The notes beneath the pieces are model-generated. The model ran no database searches, had not been told where the DNA came from, and saw only the letters and a list, made by a program, of their open reading frames with translations. From contig LSRY02000001.1 of the NCBI GenBank assembly GCA_001643675.2, forward strand, positions 677,501 through 741,500: a DNA stretch of 64,000 nt. Direction: 5' to 3'. Position 1 is the first letter of the stretch. Every line of letters starts with the position of its first letter. Positions 22,001 to 37,000 of this stretch are shown here, piece by piece. This DNA comes from Monocercomonoides exilis (lineage: Eukaryota; Preaxostyla; Oxymonadida; Polymastigidae). A program made the position numbers and the translations under genes.

Positions 22001-25000
22001 GTGTTTTTAGAGAGCAATGAACTAAGTTTGCTAAGATTTGCACTTGAAAGTTGAGGTGAAAAAGAAGATAACACTGTGGCTGAAGGTGAAGTAAGCTCAT
22101 CAACTTGGGAATTATCAATTTCAGCTGTTGGAGGCGGAGCAATCAGAGGAGGAGGGGTTATGCTTGCTCTGAACGAAGGAGATAATCTCAGTTTTATCTT
22201 GAGAGGAGGAGATCTTTCAGCTTTTGGAGTTGATTGGGTATTTAATTTAACTGGTGATTGTTTTTGAGAAGAACTATCATTTGCATCTTTATCTTTTGTA
22301 TCTTCTTGGATTTTTTGATTTTCAACAATCATGTCTTTCTTTTCATCGGTTGAAGATTTATCCGAAGATATATGTAAAGCTGGCTTGCTTTCTTTTAATT
22401 TGTTTGTTTCATCCTCATTAAACTTAGCTTGTGACTTCTCACTTTTTTCCTTATTAACACAGAACACTTCCTTCTTCACATTTCCAGCTTCACTTGCTTT
22501 CTCAATATCAAGTTCATGCTTTAAACGATCCAGAATTGGGCCAAAGATACTCTGATGCATGCGATTTAGATTCAAATCGAACAAAGAGAAGTGAGTGAAT
22601 GACGAATGAGCAGAAATAAGGAATGGCAAAAGCGATGAAATCCATCTCTTTCTCATGGCGCTCAGATGACTGTGCATTGGATGAGATTGAATTGAACTTG
22701 CCAGCTTTGAATGAGGAATCAGTGCAAATGAACTGTTGGATTGGTCTTTTCCTTCTGAGGATTTTTGAGTAAATATTTGCTGAGTGTCAGAACAAAGAGA
22801 AGAAGAATAAGAAATTGGCATTGGAGCAAAAGTTTGTTGATTTTTCAGAACATTTTCTTGCTCATCAATATTTTGCTTGGTTGACTTTGGAGAAGTAACT
22901 TGAGTACAAAAAGATATGTTTGTCACATTTTTCTTTGTGGTGCTTTTTGTATTTGCTTGCCTCCGTGTATGAATTGAATGTTTTTCCTGCTGATTGCTTT
23001 CTGGAATTATAGGTGAATAATTATCAGCAGCTTTTCGGGATTGGACGAAAGATGCTGATTTCTGCTGCATCAGATATGAAAACGATGAGGCTGACTGAGA
23101 AAGAAGAGAATTGATTGCAGGATCAGATTGTGATACTGTTAGGATGCGAAGCAATGGATGAAACACAGCTGAGAGAAATAGAACGTTGTTTCCTTGTTGA
23201 TTCATCCGATTCATGTTGTTTTCATCCTCAAGCTGATGATTAGCTGTTGAAGGAGACTTGGAATGTGGAGAAGGAGAATGAGAAGGTTGAGGGCTACTGC
23301 GTCCTCGCTTGCTGCTCAATCCTGGAGACCGTGCAGGAACAGGTGAAGTCGAATGAGAAGGGAAAGAAGATGCAGGAGAAGAAGGAAATAGTGCGTTATT
23401 TGATGGAAAAGATGGATAATTCTCATTCTGGAAGCACAAAGACGTAAGGATGGTTGAAGACTGATGGGGCATAGAAACAGAAACAGAAGTAGAAGCCGAT
23501 GAAGATGAGCAGTTATTCACATTCGATGACAGAATCTTTTTCGGCAGATAGGAATAAAGTGGAGAAGGCATACAATCCGCAAAAGATGAATAATTACAAC
23601 TGTTATTAACACTAACTGAATTGCTTGCATTATTTTGCAAAAATGTTGAAGAATGCTCAGCAGATGCATCATTTTCATTCAAATCCTGAGACTTCTCTTC
23701 AAATGAAGATAGAACCAGCGCATATGAATGGCTTGCATAAGACAAAGAAGGAGGCTTTTCATCACTGGATTGAAGAAGAGCATCAGCCCTTTTGAGAGCA
23801 TTCAGTGCAGCTGCACTGAATCTTGGCTGACGCAAAGGAGGAATCTTCAAAAGAGAAAAAGCAGCAGGTGAAGCTAATACAAGAGAGCGATAAGGGAAAT
23901 GAGAGGAACCGAAATCTGTCATCTTTTTGGTAAGAGAATGTTTTGCCCTTTTCTTTTTGGAAACACTCAAATGAAAATTAGATCCTAAATTATTTGAAGA
24001 ACTATTCGATTTATCAGTGAGAGATAGCTTTTTGGTAAAATCTTTTGGGATATTCATTTCAACTGAATATGGAAGCGAAGGAGGGAATCGATGAGTAAAT
24101 AAGACCGAAGATTGTGAATTAACTGTTCTCAGTTCACTAATTTTGCATTGCTCCTGGAACAACTGTAGCATTTTGAGTGATGCGTCATCGTTGGCAACAG
24201 AAATTAAGTCGTTCCAAACAGAAAGACAGTCTTTCTCCACGCCAACAAGCACAGAAGAAACAGATGAATCGTAGTTGAGGCTGATGTTGAGGATAAATTG
24301 CAGGTATTTTCTTTTCAGAAGTTCTTCTTTACTGTCGCAAAGTGAATGTTCTCCATTAGCACTGGATTGATATGAATACTTTTTAGATGAGACAAAATTA
24401 TCCTCATTTGAAAGAGGAGAGTCAAATTCAGAAATATTTGACAAAGGAGATGAAGAGTCAGCATGAATATCGAATAAACATTCCAATGACACTCCTTTGT
24501 TTTGGGAAGAATTGATAGCAAACGGAAATCCATCATCAAAAAGAGAGAGAAGAGAAGAAAAGAACCAAGTCACTCGATCTTTTTGCGTGGAGCAATTCGA
24601 TGTATATTGGCTATTGTTTCGAAGCAGTCTGCGTTTGGGTTTTCTCTTCTCATTTTTAAGTTCTTTCGAAAGTTTTTGCTGTTTTATTGGTTGAGTAGAA
24701 TGTTTCTTTTTCTTTCCAGAATCTAAGCCACTGACAACGAACTTATCATTTTCTTCTTCACTTAAATCATTTTGTAAGTCCTCGCTTTCATCATCCAACA
24801 AATATGCTGATGTTGCTGTTGATTCATCTGCGTCGCCCCACATCACACTTCGATGAGACACAATCAAAGGAATATCTTCTTCTGAGTCAAAATCGACGCT
24901 GTCTGTTCCACTCTCAAAATCTTCAAAGTTTTCCTTCAATTTCTTCAATTTTTCTTTCACTTTTAATATTTCAATTTTCCGCTTTCTTTTATTTTCCTTT

Positions 25001-28000
25001 TTCTTTTCCCGAAGTGAATCTTTTTTTGCTTCATCAGCAGCTCCGATTCCAGCGCTTTCAAAACGATGTTTAATGAAGGATATTGATGGAAGTGGCATTG
25101 CACCCAAAGTTTTTAATGCGTCTGGAAGAGAGAATTTTAATTTTGGTAGCAAATAATTCTCAAATCGAGAAGAACTTCCATTTGTAACAGATTGCTTTGA
25201 AAGAACTTTTCGAACTTTATGTGTCATTTCTTTTCCATCTTCTTCCATTACTTCGCTTCCATTTGATTCCAATGAAGATGCATCACTATCAGCATCTCCA
25301 TCATCAGGATAGTTTGAGTATTCATCGTCTCTTCTTTCAAAGTAATTGCTTTGGAACGGCAAAGGCAATAAGTTCATTTGCTGAATTTCTTCGGTGATTT
25401 GTTCGTCAATTAAGTCTAATCCATCAATTCCTATGTAATTTTCTTGCTCATAAACTTCCTCATTCTCTGCAGGCATACGCTCAATAACAACATTTCCATC
25501 AACTTTTTCATCTTCTTTCACATTTTCTTCGCTTAAAGGAGAACGATATTTTCTCATTCCTTTCTTCTTCTTCTTCTTCTTCTTTTTAGAATTTGTTTTT
25601 GGTGGTTCGATTTGTTCTTCCTCACCAATCATTGCATTGCCATCAACAACCTTTTTATCTTCAACCAAATCTGATTTCTCGTTTTTGCTCTCATTTTCTT
25701 TCAAGTCTTCTGTGACTGTTTCTTTATTCACTGTGTCATTTCCATCTTCCTCCATCTCATCGTTTTTCTTTGTTTCAGGCTCTCTCACAACTGAAGGCGT
25801 ATTAGTCACCTGAAGCATGCTATCGATTTCTGTGTATGTTTCATTCAGTTTCGGTCGAAGTAAATTCCTTCTTCTTCGCAAAGAAGACGGAGTCGGCTCA
25901 TCAATTCCACTCAGCCATTCATCGTCTTCCGCAGAAATAGGCGAAAACAGAGGCATCGATTGTCTTCCCGAGGGGAAATCAGGTGTTTGAAGCGAATTTG
26001 AACGAGTTGGCGTGGAAAATGAGAACGGATCTTCTTTCTTCTCTTCAACAGCTACATTTAATGCACACTTTGAATTGTCTTCTCCAACTGGTGTGTTGTT
26101 TGTTGGTGTTCCTTCATTGAATGGAGACTCAGAATTCTTCAATGGCTCTTCAGCTTCACTCATCTTTCGCATATTTTTCATGGCATTTCTCATTTTGATT
26201 TCTTCTTGTTTTCTCTTCTCATTCTGCTTCTCAATCTGTTTCTGTAATTTCTCCAAATGTTGCCTTTCCTTTCGTTTTTTCCTTCTTTCCAATCGTTTCG
26301 TCTTCCTCCAGCTGTTCGACCCTTCTCCTTTCATTTCCACGAATCGCAATGGCGGAGTGGCTGTGAATGGGCGGAAGCGGATGTCAGTAAGGACAGACAC
26401 GCACTGCTCAAGTCTGCTGATCAGCGTCAGAAGAGAAGACAGAAATGCAAATAGAGTTGGAGTAAGAAACAGAGGAACAGGTTGATACGACGGTGAAAGA
26501 GAAGGCGGCTGTGCAAGCTTTTCTTCTTTGGAATACGTCTTTCTTCCTGAATTGCCTTTGCCTTTGTGTCTCGTTTTTTCCAGCTGAGTTGCTTTGATGA
26601 AAGTCCAGTCAGCAAAGAAATATCTCAGAAACACCTCACAAACCATTCCAACTGTCTCAAACAACTTTCCAAAATTCTCATTCAACATGTTCGCAATTCC
26701 ATTGTGCAGCTTATTATTCAAAGAACACAACATTCCCTTTCCAACTGCAAACGCCAGTCGAAAAGCCAGCGGAAACAGAGAACTGCGTCCGAAGTCCTTA
26801 AACAGATAGAAGGAGCGATGAGGTGTCGGGAAGAAAGGAGAAATTGAAGTCGTCAGCCTCTCGATGCTGTTTGTTGCTTGGCGTGGGATGTCCAAATAAG
26901 CGCCAGGCAATGCAAAGGCGAGCGAAGGAAGGGCACCCGTCAAAAAGAGCGTGGTTGCACTTCGGAGGGAAGAAGAGGACTTTAAGCAGTTTCTTACTGA
27001 ACCAGGTGTGGCAAGTACGAGGGAAGAGGAAACTGGAGATGAGTTTGTGGAGTAAAAAGGGAAAGCTGCTGAAGAAGTGGAAGTTGAAGAAGAAGAAGAA
27101 GAAGCAGGAAAAGGAATGCCATTTGGAGTGACAGACGGAGAAGGAGAGCAAAACGGTGAGGGAGACGAAGAATTAGAGGGATAATAAGGAAACAGCGTCT
27201 CTGCAGCAGTCGGAGAACTTGGAGGAGTTGACTTATTGGCAGAAGAAGAGCGAACGACCAGCTTTTGGCACTCGTCAAACACAGCAAGCTGTCTTAGTGA
27301 GGAGTTTAGCAGCAACATGAATGGCGACAGAAGAGAAGGAGTGTGAGATGGCTTAATGATAAGTGACTTGACAATATTTGTATTGCTTTTTATACCACTT
27401 TCTTTGCGTTGAAGCTCTTTCTGTTCAGAAAACAGCTGTTCTTCGTATTTTTGCTGAAGTTTTCGATCCAGCACATTCTGTTTAGGATGTTTTGATGGAT
27501 ACAAAGGAGAGAAATATTTCGTAGGAGGAGATTTTGACAGTTGGAAAGCTTTGCTCTTCGTTTTGTGCTGATTCGAATGCTGTGCTTCATCAGCAGCTGA
27601 ATGCAGCGGTGAATGCTCAATCAATTGATCGCAGTTTCTCAGTGCATTCTCAACAGGCCCTACAACATCTGCCCACTTGTTCATTTCTTCTTCCACTTTG
27701 AGTGCTTCTTCGCGTCTGCAGTTCTCTCTCTCCTTTCTCCACTCTCTTTGAATCAGCATCGTCCATTCTTCATTCGTCTTGGCCCTTTCTTCTCTCAGCT
27801 GCACCTCGGCCACTTTCAGACGCTGCACCACACGCGGAATGGAGAACAGCGACTCGACACGCAACAGCCGCATGTACTCTTCAAAGAGGGAGGTGTGCGA
27901 ATGGATGGAAACAGAGCCACGGATGGCTGAGGAATAATGCGGGGTGTGTGAATGAAGAGGGTTGTAGACGTAAATTTGAGAGGAGTCAGAATCAGACGAG

Positions 28001-31000
28001 GAAGGAAGCTGAGTGAAGGTCAGAAGCGGCTGCAGGCCAAACAGCTGGCGCAGAGCTTTCCAGTGAAGAAAGCTCATTTTGCTGCGAAGGGTGAGAATGC
28101 ACAGCTGGAACAGGTTTTGGGCGACATACGAGAAGAAAGAGAGAAGATGTGAATAACGTTGGAAGCGAGAAGCGACTGATGTGGAAGGGAAAGAGGAGAT
28201 TGTGTTGGAGCGAGAAAGTTTTGGTTTCGTGGAAGAAGAAGAAGACGACGACGACGAGGAGGAGGAAGAAGAAGAAACTTTGAATGAAGTTGGAAGAGAA
28301 GAAGATGTTTTCAAAGGAACTGGATAATGGCTGGAATGAGCTTTGTGGCGATGCGTTTTCTGCTTATCGCGAGGATGTCTTGATTGCTTGAGCGAATCAG
28401 TTTTCTTATCTTTATCTTCCTCTGTTGTTTGTTGGTCTTCATTTAAAGCAGTTGATAGACTAGACTCATCCATCGGTAATATTTCGCTTTTGATTTGCTC
28501 TGGTGAAATCTGACTTAATTCTTCTCCCAAAATAGATTCAGTTTTAATGTCAATAAGTTCTTTATGTTTCTCTTCTTCTTCTTTTGATGATAATATTCCA
28601 TTTAGTGGTGAATCTTCGAGTTTTTCAGTTAGTTTGACTTCAAATGAACCTTCACTTTCTTTTCCTTTAGTTGAACTTTCATCTGAAGAAACAGAAGAAG
28701 CAGTAAATTCTGCTTCTTTTGCTTTGCCCAATCCATCCAATTGACCACTTTCTCCTTTGATTGAACTGTCTGTCGAATCAGCAGAAGAATCTTCTGTTTG
28801 TTCAGACTGAGAAGTAGACAGAGAAGAAGATGTGTCTGTTTTTAAATCATTAACAATAGAAGAATCCATGTTATCAATACTGTCTTCATTGGATGAGGCA
28901 GATGAAGAGATATCAGAAGAAGAAGGTGATGAAGAAGGTGAAGATGAAGAAGGAGATGACGATGATGATGATGTTGTTGAAGACGAAGTAAGTGGCGAAG
29001 AATCAGATTCAGAAGGAGAGGATAAAGTAGACAAGGCAGAAGAAGTTGATGATGAAGAAGAAGAAAAAGGCGAAGCCAATGAATTCATAGACAAGTTAAG
29101 AGAAGAGGTATTTTTGTATGAAGGATTTGAAGGAGAAGAGAAAGAAACCAAATTTAATGAAGAAGAAGAAGAAGAAGAAGAAAGCGCTGATGAAATAGCA
29201 GATGACACAGAAGAAGAATTAGAACTTGTACTTATTGGATAAAGAGAAGAATGTGAATAAGCAGAAGGAGCTAAAGAAGATAGAGGAGAAGAAGAAAGAG
29301 GGGAGGAAGAAAGAGGAGAGGATGAAGATGAATGAGTCGATGGCAGAAAAGGTGAATGACGTGACAATGGAGATGTGTTTGAGGGGGAAGAAGAAGCTGA
29401 AGAGGACAAAGAAGAAAGAGTCTGATGAGGAGAAGAAGAGAAAGAAGAAGAAGAAGAAAAAGACGTCGAATTAGAAGAAGTAGAAGGAGGAGAAGGAGAA
29501 GATGATGAAGCAATTGAAGGAGAAGGAATTGGAACAGGAGAAAAGAAAGGAAGAGAAGAAGGGAAAGGTTTTTGTTGTTGATGTGATATCAGAAATTGTG
29601 GAGTGGGCAAAGACGAAGAAATAATTGCATTTTTATTGTCTTTTTGAGCAGAAATCGGAGAAGAAGAAGAAATCGAATGGAAAGCAGAAGACGAAGAAGA
29701 GAATGAAATGGCTGTTGAATGAGGAGAGGAAGAGGAGGAAGAAGAGGAAACTGTTGTTGGCAGTGCTGGTGGAGACAGACAAATAGGAGCATTTTTGATT
29801 GGATGGGGAATGGCTGGCATTGAAGAAGAAGAAGAAGAAGAAGAAGTTAAAGAAGAAAGAGAAGAAGCAGAAGAAGAAGCGAACGATGGAAACGCGATTT
29901 GTGAAGGCAAACAAGGAACATTCATATAAGTTGATTGAGGTGACACTGCCTTTGGAGAAGTTGAAGGAAACATCTGCATAGCTCCATTGATTGCGCTCTG
30001 TTGATGGGGCAAAAGGGCACTTTGCTTGAAAAGAGGAGAAAGAGAAGAATTTTGCTGTTTGGAGGCGATGGGAGGGAAAGGCTGAAGAGATTCCTTGAGA
30101 GAGCTGTCGCGGAAGGAAGGAGCGATGGAAGATGGCTTGAGGAGAGAGGAAGAAGAGGAAGAGGAAGAGGAAGAAGATGCTGATGAAGGAGAAGGAAGTA
30201 TTGAAGTGACTAAAGGAGAAGAAGAGGAAGAAGCAGAAGTTGTCAATGGAGAAGATGAAGCAGCAAAGAAAGCAGGTGACGAAGAAACTGAAGCAGAAGA
30301 AGCAGAAGCAGAAGTCAATGTGGAATGACACAAAAGAGGAGAAGAAGAAACCGATCTGGCTGAAGATGGCATTTGTAAAGCAGATAACATTGGAGATTGA
30401 GGATGAATTGATTGAACATTTTGTATGTTTTGAAAGGGAGAGCTATGAGTGCTGTCAGAAAGAGAGGGCTTTTGAATGGCAGAAGGCGAATGAGAAGAAA
30501 GAGGCACGAAAGAAGGGGAAATCATTGCGAGAGAGAAAGAAGGGTGATATTGAGAAGTGTTTGGATGAGGATTTGGGAGTTGGTTGGATGAGAAGGGAAG
30601 AGAGGAAGAAGAAGAAGAAGGAGAGGAAGAAGAGGAAGATGAAGAAGGAGAGGAAGAAGTTAATGATAATGATGTCGATGAAGTGGAAGCAGAAGCAGAA
30701 TGAGCAGCAGCAGCAGAAGAAGAAGAAGAAGAAAGAGAAGAAGAAGACAAGGAATTTAGTGAAGTGTTTTGAGAAGTGGGAGAAAGAGAAACAGGAGGAG
30801 AATTGGCAGGCGAAGGAAAATGCGATGAATTGGGCATGAGTGAATGAGGTGCAGGAAATGTGATGGATGAAATGGAAGAAATGGAAGAAATGGAAGGAGA
30901 AAAAGAAGGAGAAGATGAAGGAGAGGAAGAAGATGAAGAAGAAATCGAAGAAGAAGAAGAAGAAGAAGATGATGATGATGATGAAGAATTGTTCAAATAT

Positions 31001-34000
31001 GAGCTGCTGCCACTAACAGCATTTGGAGCAGGTGCTGCAGGAAACTGTATCGATGCTGTTGAAGGAGAAAAAGTCAAAGATTGTAATGAAGAAGAAGAAG
31101 AAGAAGCAGAAGCAGAAGCAGAAGAAGAAGAAGAAGAAGATAAAGATGATAAAGACGCAAAAGAAGGCAATTTTGTGTAAGAAGATTTCTGTCCCGTCTT
31201 CTTTGTGGATGACTGGAGAGGCAGTGGAGGGTGCATCAGAGGCGGAGAATGGTCGAATTCATCTCCAAAAGTCGGGAACTGGTTCTTCTTTCTCCTCTGA
31301 ACTTCTGCTTTTGTTGCTTCATTGATGGAAGTCGGGAAACGAGGAAATGGTTGTTTTGTTTGGTCTTCAATGTCGAGGATATCTTGTTGCTGATGTTGTT
31401 GAAGATGCTGCTGTTGATGCTGGTGCAGTCGGCGCTTGGTTGCCTGCTGCTGTTTGAAGAGAAGCTGCGACTGCTCTTCAAAATGAGCACTTGCTGAAGT
31501 TAGGTCTATTGAGGCTATTAATTATGAATTCATATGAACATTCACATTTACAGACAAATTTGTATGCACATTCAAATACAAGGTTGTATTCAGATTAGCG
31601 TTTACATTATCATTCAAATAAACATTAAAATTTTCATTCAAAAATAAAAAAAATATGAACTTGAAATACACACCTGAAAGAGCACCTGCACTCCCATTTA
31701 TATCGAACTGTGCATCTTCAAAGGCATCTTTGCTGTCTGGGCGTTTAATTTCTCTTTGTTCGCTTGTTTCATCAGCATTTTCATTCTTCTTTTTTCTTCT
31801 TCGTCTCATCTGCTTCGATTTCTCTGTGTTTTTGTTCAATCGTCTTCGATGGATGTTCTTTTCGTTCGGAGAAATCCAATCTGAATCAGAATCATTCACA
31901 TCGTTCACCTCAAACACGTCATTTGCATCGCTTCCGCCTTCTTCTTCTCCTCTTCCTCTTCCTCTTCCTTCTCCTTCTCCTTCGCCAGCAGAGGCAGTTG
32001 AATGCCGTTTTTGCTGTTTTCTTGGCCTTCCTCCCTTTTTGTAGCCTCTTTTGCTGCTTTTTCTTTCATCTTTCTCTTTCTCTTTCTCCTTTTTAGCTTT
32101 AGCTTTTGCTTTTGCTCTCTTTCTCTTCTTCTTTTCGAGTGAGTCATTTGAAATATCTTCAAATGGATCGCCATCTTCATCAAAACTGTCGCTGTTATTG
32201 TTGCTTCCTATTTTATCTGAGTTCAGTTCACTTCTTCCTTCTTCTTCTTCTTCTTCCTCATTTTCTTCTTCTTCTTCCTCCTCCTCATCTTCTCCATTTC
32301 TATGTTTTGAAGGTTTTTCGAGTTTCTTCATCAATTTTTGCATTCTCTCCATCTTTTTATTCACAACTCTTCGATTTCTTTCGTTTTTAGCCATTTTTCT
32401 GTTGATTTTCGCAGCCATCCCATTTTCACAGCTCCTCAACCCTTCTTCCTCTTCTTCCTCTTCTTCTTCTCCCTTCAAATATGTTTCCTCATCCAATCCA
32501 CTTCTTCCTTCTCTTCCTTCTCTTCCTTCTCTTCCTTCTCTTCCTTCTCTTCCTCTCCCCTTCCTCTCCTCCTCCTCCTCCTTCTGCTTCTGCCGCTGCC
32601 TCGATGCAATATACTGCTCCTTCGTGTGTTTATACTCGTCATTCAGCACTTTTATCCTGTTCGCCAGCGGCTGCAGAACACATCTTGTACACACAACTCG
32701 ATTGATTGCGACGTCAATTTCTTGTTTTTCAGACTCGTCTCTGAAAAAGAGCTCGTGAAGGAAAGGCCTTTCGATTGCTCGCATTGAGCCTTCCCCTCCT
32801 GTTGCGACAGAAATCAGAACATCATTCAGAATTATTGAGTCAGCAGAGGAGGAAAAAGAGGAAAGTGTGTTGAAAATAGAGAAGATGCTGCGCTTTTGAG
32901 GGTTTCTTTGTGTGTTTGTCTGAAGGGCAAAAGAAGAAGAAAGAGAAGAAGAAGAAGAAGAAGAAGAAGAAGAAGAAGAATAAAACTTCTCAAAAGTCGA
33001 TGGAAATTCGTTTAATTCCACCAATTTCGATGCGATTTCCGATGATTTATGCCCCACCTCGTTCATTCTCTGCCATTTAATTCTTTGCTTCCTCAACATG
33101 ATTGCTTGAGCAAACTGCTCAATTTTGTATTTGATGGCTTCTGTTTCTGTTCCGCGCATCGAATTGACAAGAACAGCAGTCGAAGAAAGCGTTGAGAGAG
33201 AGGCAGAAGGAGCAGTGGTGGGAGAAGTGGCTGGTTGTGAAGAAGAGGAAGAGGAAGAGGAAGAGGAAGAGGAGAAGGAGGAGGAGGAGGAGGAAGAAAT
33301 AACAGAAGGAAAAGAAGAGGAAGAGGAAGATGAAGAATGAGAAGAAGAAGAATGAGAAGAAGAAGAAGAAGATGTTGGATGAGCAGTAAGAGAAGGCGAA
33401 AAAGGCGGATAATTAAAAGGGGCTGGAAGGCGCGATAGAGGGCGATGAACTCTTTCTGCTGGGAAATTGACAATAATCACACGGAAAGACGGGCCAAATC
33501 GACTGCACTTTGAAAGATCGAGTGTGGGAGGAGGCTGAAAAGAGCGGGAATTTTGAGAGGAAGAAGAAGAGGAAGAAGAGGAAGAGGGGAAGGAGGAGAA
33601 AGAAGAGAAAGAAGAGGCGAGTGAGTAAGGGGCAGAGGGAAGAGAAGCGATGGAGAATGAAGAAGAAGAAGAGGAAGAAGAAGAAGGATTTGCAGTTGAC
33701 AAAGAAGCTGTTATTGTTGGACTTGTTATTGAGGATGTACTTGAACCATCAACAGCAAATGTGATGGAAGAAGGCTGAACAGAAGAAAATGAATTGGAAG
33801 AGGAGGAAGAAATTGAAGAAGAAGAAGAAGAAGAAGAATTCAAAGAAACATTCGAAGAAGAAGATGCATTTGAAGAAGGTAAACAAGAAATACCTGGGAA
33901 ATTGTAAGCACCGTTGTCCATCTTCTGAAGAGGAGGTGTCGACAGCTCAGAAAAACGTGAGGCCGACAGAACAGCAGCAGCAGGCAAAGAAAGTACATCT

Positions 34001-37000
34001 CGTTCAATCAGAAGCAGATTAGAGGGAAATTTTGATTTCTGCTTTTGACTAAGTTTGGAGGGTTTGTCAAGGGATGAGATGGAAGAAGAGGAAGAAGAAG
34101 AAGAGGAGGAAGAAGAGGAGGAGGAAGTTGTGGAAGATTTATTGTCTGATGAATGAAATGGAGAAACAGAAGAAGAAGACGAAGTCAAAGAGGAAGAAGA
34201 AGACAACGAAGAAGAGGACGAAGAAGAAGAAGAGGCAGAAGAAGGCAATTGTGAAAGAGTTTTCGCCTGCACTTGGAAAAGGAAGCATTGATAGCGAACA
34301 AGCGCTTGCGCTGCATCGCGAGAGGACACAAAAATTGGAAATTTGAACACAGAAAGAGGCTTTTTGAGATAAGCATCACGAATTTTTGGGGAGTTTGGCT
34401 GAGAAAAGGAAAGATGTGAATTCTGAGAAGAGGAAAGAGGGGAAGAATTGGAGGAGTCAAGGGGAGATGAGGAAGAGATGGAGGAAGAAGAAGGAGAAGA
34501 AGGAGAAAGAGAAGGAGAGGAAGAAGAAGGAGAAGAAGAATTTGATTTGGTAGATGATCGAGATGAAGAATGAGTCAATGGAGAATTCAGCGATTGGTGA
34601 GGTGACAGAGAATCGTGCGAAGAAGGTGAAGTGGAATTACTTGAAATGTCTGAAGGAGAATATGAAGAATATGAAGAGTTTGAAGAAATTGAAGAGGAAG
34701 AAGAGGAAGAAGAGGAAGATGAAACAAGAAGCGAATCTACTTCTTTAGGATTTTCAGAAGGTGTATGCGATAAAGGATTAGATTGAGAATTAGATTGAGA
34801 ATGAGCTGTGTATGATTCAATGAACGGGTTCGGCGCCTGCAGCAGGTGTGGATCGAGATGCAGAAACATCATCAGCTTCATCGCCACCTCAAACCCAATC
34901 TCATTCAACATCCCTCTCTCAGCACTGCTCAATGACACTGTCACACTCAGCGCTTTTTCAGAGGAAGAACAAGAAGATTTTGTATCTTTGACTGCCTTTC
35001 CGATCAAAAAGGGATGGAAATCTTGTGTTTTTGAAACAGTTGTTCCATTTTTTTCTTTCTCTTTTGCTTCAACTGATTCTTTATCACATTTCTTCTCTCC
35101 TTCTCCTCTTCCAACAACTCCGTCATTTTCCCCTTCCTCCTCCATCTTCATTCTCTCCCTCTGCATTCTCTTCCTCTCCTCCCTCGCAAATCTATCACAC
35201 GTCTCCGAAACAAACAAAAGCGGCCAAATTGCAGCCAGCAAAATCATCCTTCTGACATCCGCTTCTTCTCCTCTCCTTTTCGCCCTCTCCACTTTCTCCC
35301 GCATCACCCGCTCCGTCTTCGTCACCCCGCGTGCTTTTGCTGCCTCGTCTGCTTCGTCTGCTGCTGCATCGACTTCGCCAGCAATGCAGAAAGAGTAAAT
35401 GGCAAAGCACAGCGCGAAGAAATGACGCGGCGGAAGCAGAAGCTTCGCATATTTTGTGAGCAGCACGTATTCATCGGTCTCTTCTAAGAGAGGCTTTTTG
35501 TGCAGGCAAAGAAGAGAGGCAAGCGAGTAAGGGAAAGAAGGAGTAAGTGGAGATGGGAATGCAAAGGAATGCGTTATTGGCAGAATTTGCAATGATTTCA
35601 CGGCAAATTCTTCGGATTTTGGAGAAGTTGCGTTGTTTTCAGGAGAATTCGAATGGCCAAAAACTGAATTTTCTGACTCAACAGGCGAAAACTCATCAGA
35701 AATGGCGCCTGAAGTTTGGTGCTGAGCAGGTTGCTTCAGAGAGAAAGAAGAAGAGGAAGAGGAATTTTCTGTTTGTTGAGTGGAGATCAACGCTGATGGA
35801 GGTGTCAGCGCAAGAGATGATGCGGGTGACGCAGAACCGGCTGAAGAAGAAGAAGAAGAAGAAGAAGAAGAAAAAGAAGAAGATGATGATGAAATGTCAC
35901 TTTGCCTTTCAGCCTGTTTTGAAAGAGCATCTACATCACTGCTGATAAAAGATGATGATGACTGCCCTGTTTCAGAAAGAGGCTGAAGGAGATTCGAAAC
36001 GCTGGCGCATTCTTTGTTTGTGTGTGTTTTTCTCCTCATCCGCTTCTCTTCTCTTTGTGGCTCTATCATTCTTCTGATAAAACCTGAAATCGCCTCGAGG
36101 TGCTTCATCTTTTGGCTCAATTTTGATTGTCTTGTAGAGCTTTCATCGGAGGCAGGCATTAAAGTTTCAAAGGTGCCTTTTCTGTCATTCAGCTGCAGCT
36201 GGCTCCGCTGCGACGTCTGCAAAGATGAGCGGCGCTGCTGTTCGAGTGAACGAGACTGGGAAAGCGAAGCAGGAGAGCTTTTGAGGCTTTTCATTGGTTG
36301 GTGCTGGGCGTGGCCTTTCTGATTCTTCAGAGACTGCTTTTCAAGGAATAGAAGCCCCTTTGCTGTTGAATTCCGCGCGGTTGGCGATCTGCCCGCCTTC
36401 GAAGTGTAGCGAGGCGATTCGCTTTGATTCCTTCTCGATGAATGAAGCGACTTCAGAATTTTCAACCGCTCTTTTTCGTACACCTTGTCGCGGCCCCTCA
36501 GAGCTTCGTCCGCAGAAGTGCCGCTGCGCTTTGCTGAACTCGAACGGCTGGCTGACCTTTCAAAGCTGCGTGGTCCTTTAGCCGTTTTCTTCTTCTTTGC
36601 ATTTAATGAATTTTTTCGTAAACTTTTCATTGGGAATGCTAAAATTGTCTTCGGAGACTCTATTTGCACAGATGGACATTCAAGCAACGGAGAAGTCAAG
36701 CAACCTTCCACAGAAGTTGAAGAGGATGAATGAGATTGAGGCATTGAATCATCGTTGGGGTCATCAGAAAACAGCGAATCATCGCTTTGACTCTCATCTT
36801 CGCTTTCTTTTTTTTGATCAAATTGATTCATTCTTTTGAGAGAGTTAATTCCAATTGCATTTTCTTTTGTTTTATGATAAACGGCTTCGTTTTCGTTTTT
36901 TTCTTTTCCTTCTGCTTCAGATAATTGTGTGTAACTTGAATAATGAAAAAGAAAAGAATGTAAAGTAAAAATTAGAATTCTCACAATAAATTCATTACAC

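Noticed and set aside
31236-31236. Met at 31236 as the start of a separate 4,064-residue gene
   Set aside because: The frame stays open upstream through LHQHQQQHLQQHQQQ to an intron acceptor at 31515 that joins the upstream long frame in phase.
26012-36839. Plus-strand Glu-, Lys- or Phe-rich ORFs opposite the giant gene
   Set aside because: Antisense readings of poly-Ser and poly-Glu tracts. No independent starts, conserved blocks or introns.
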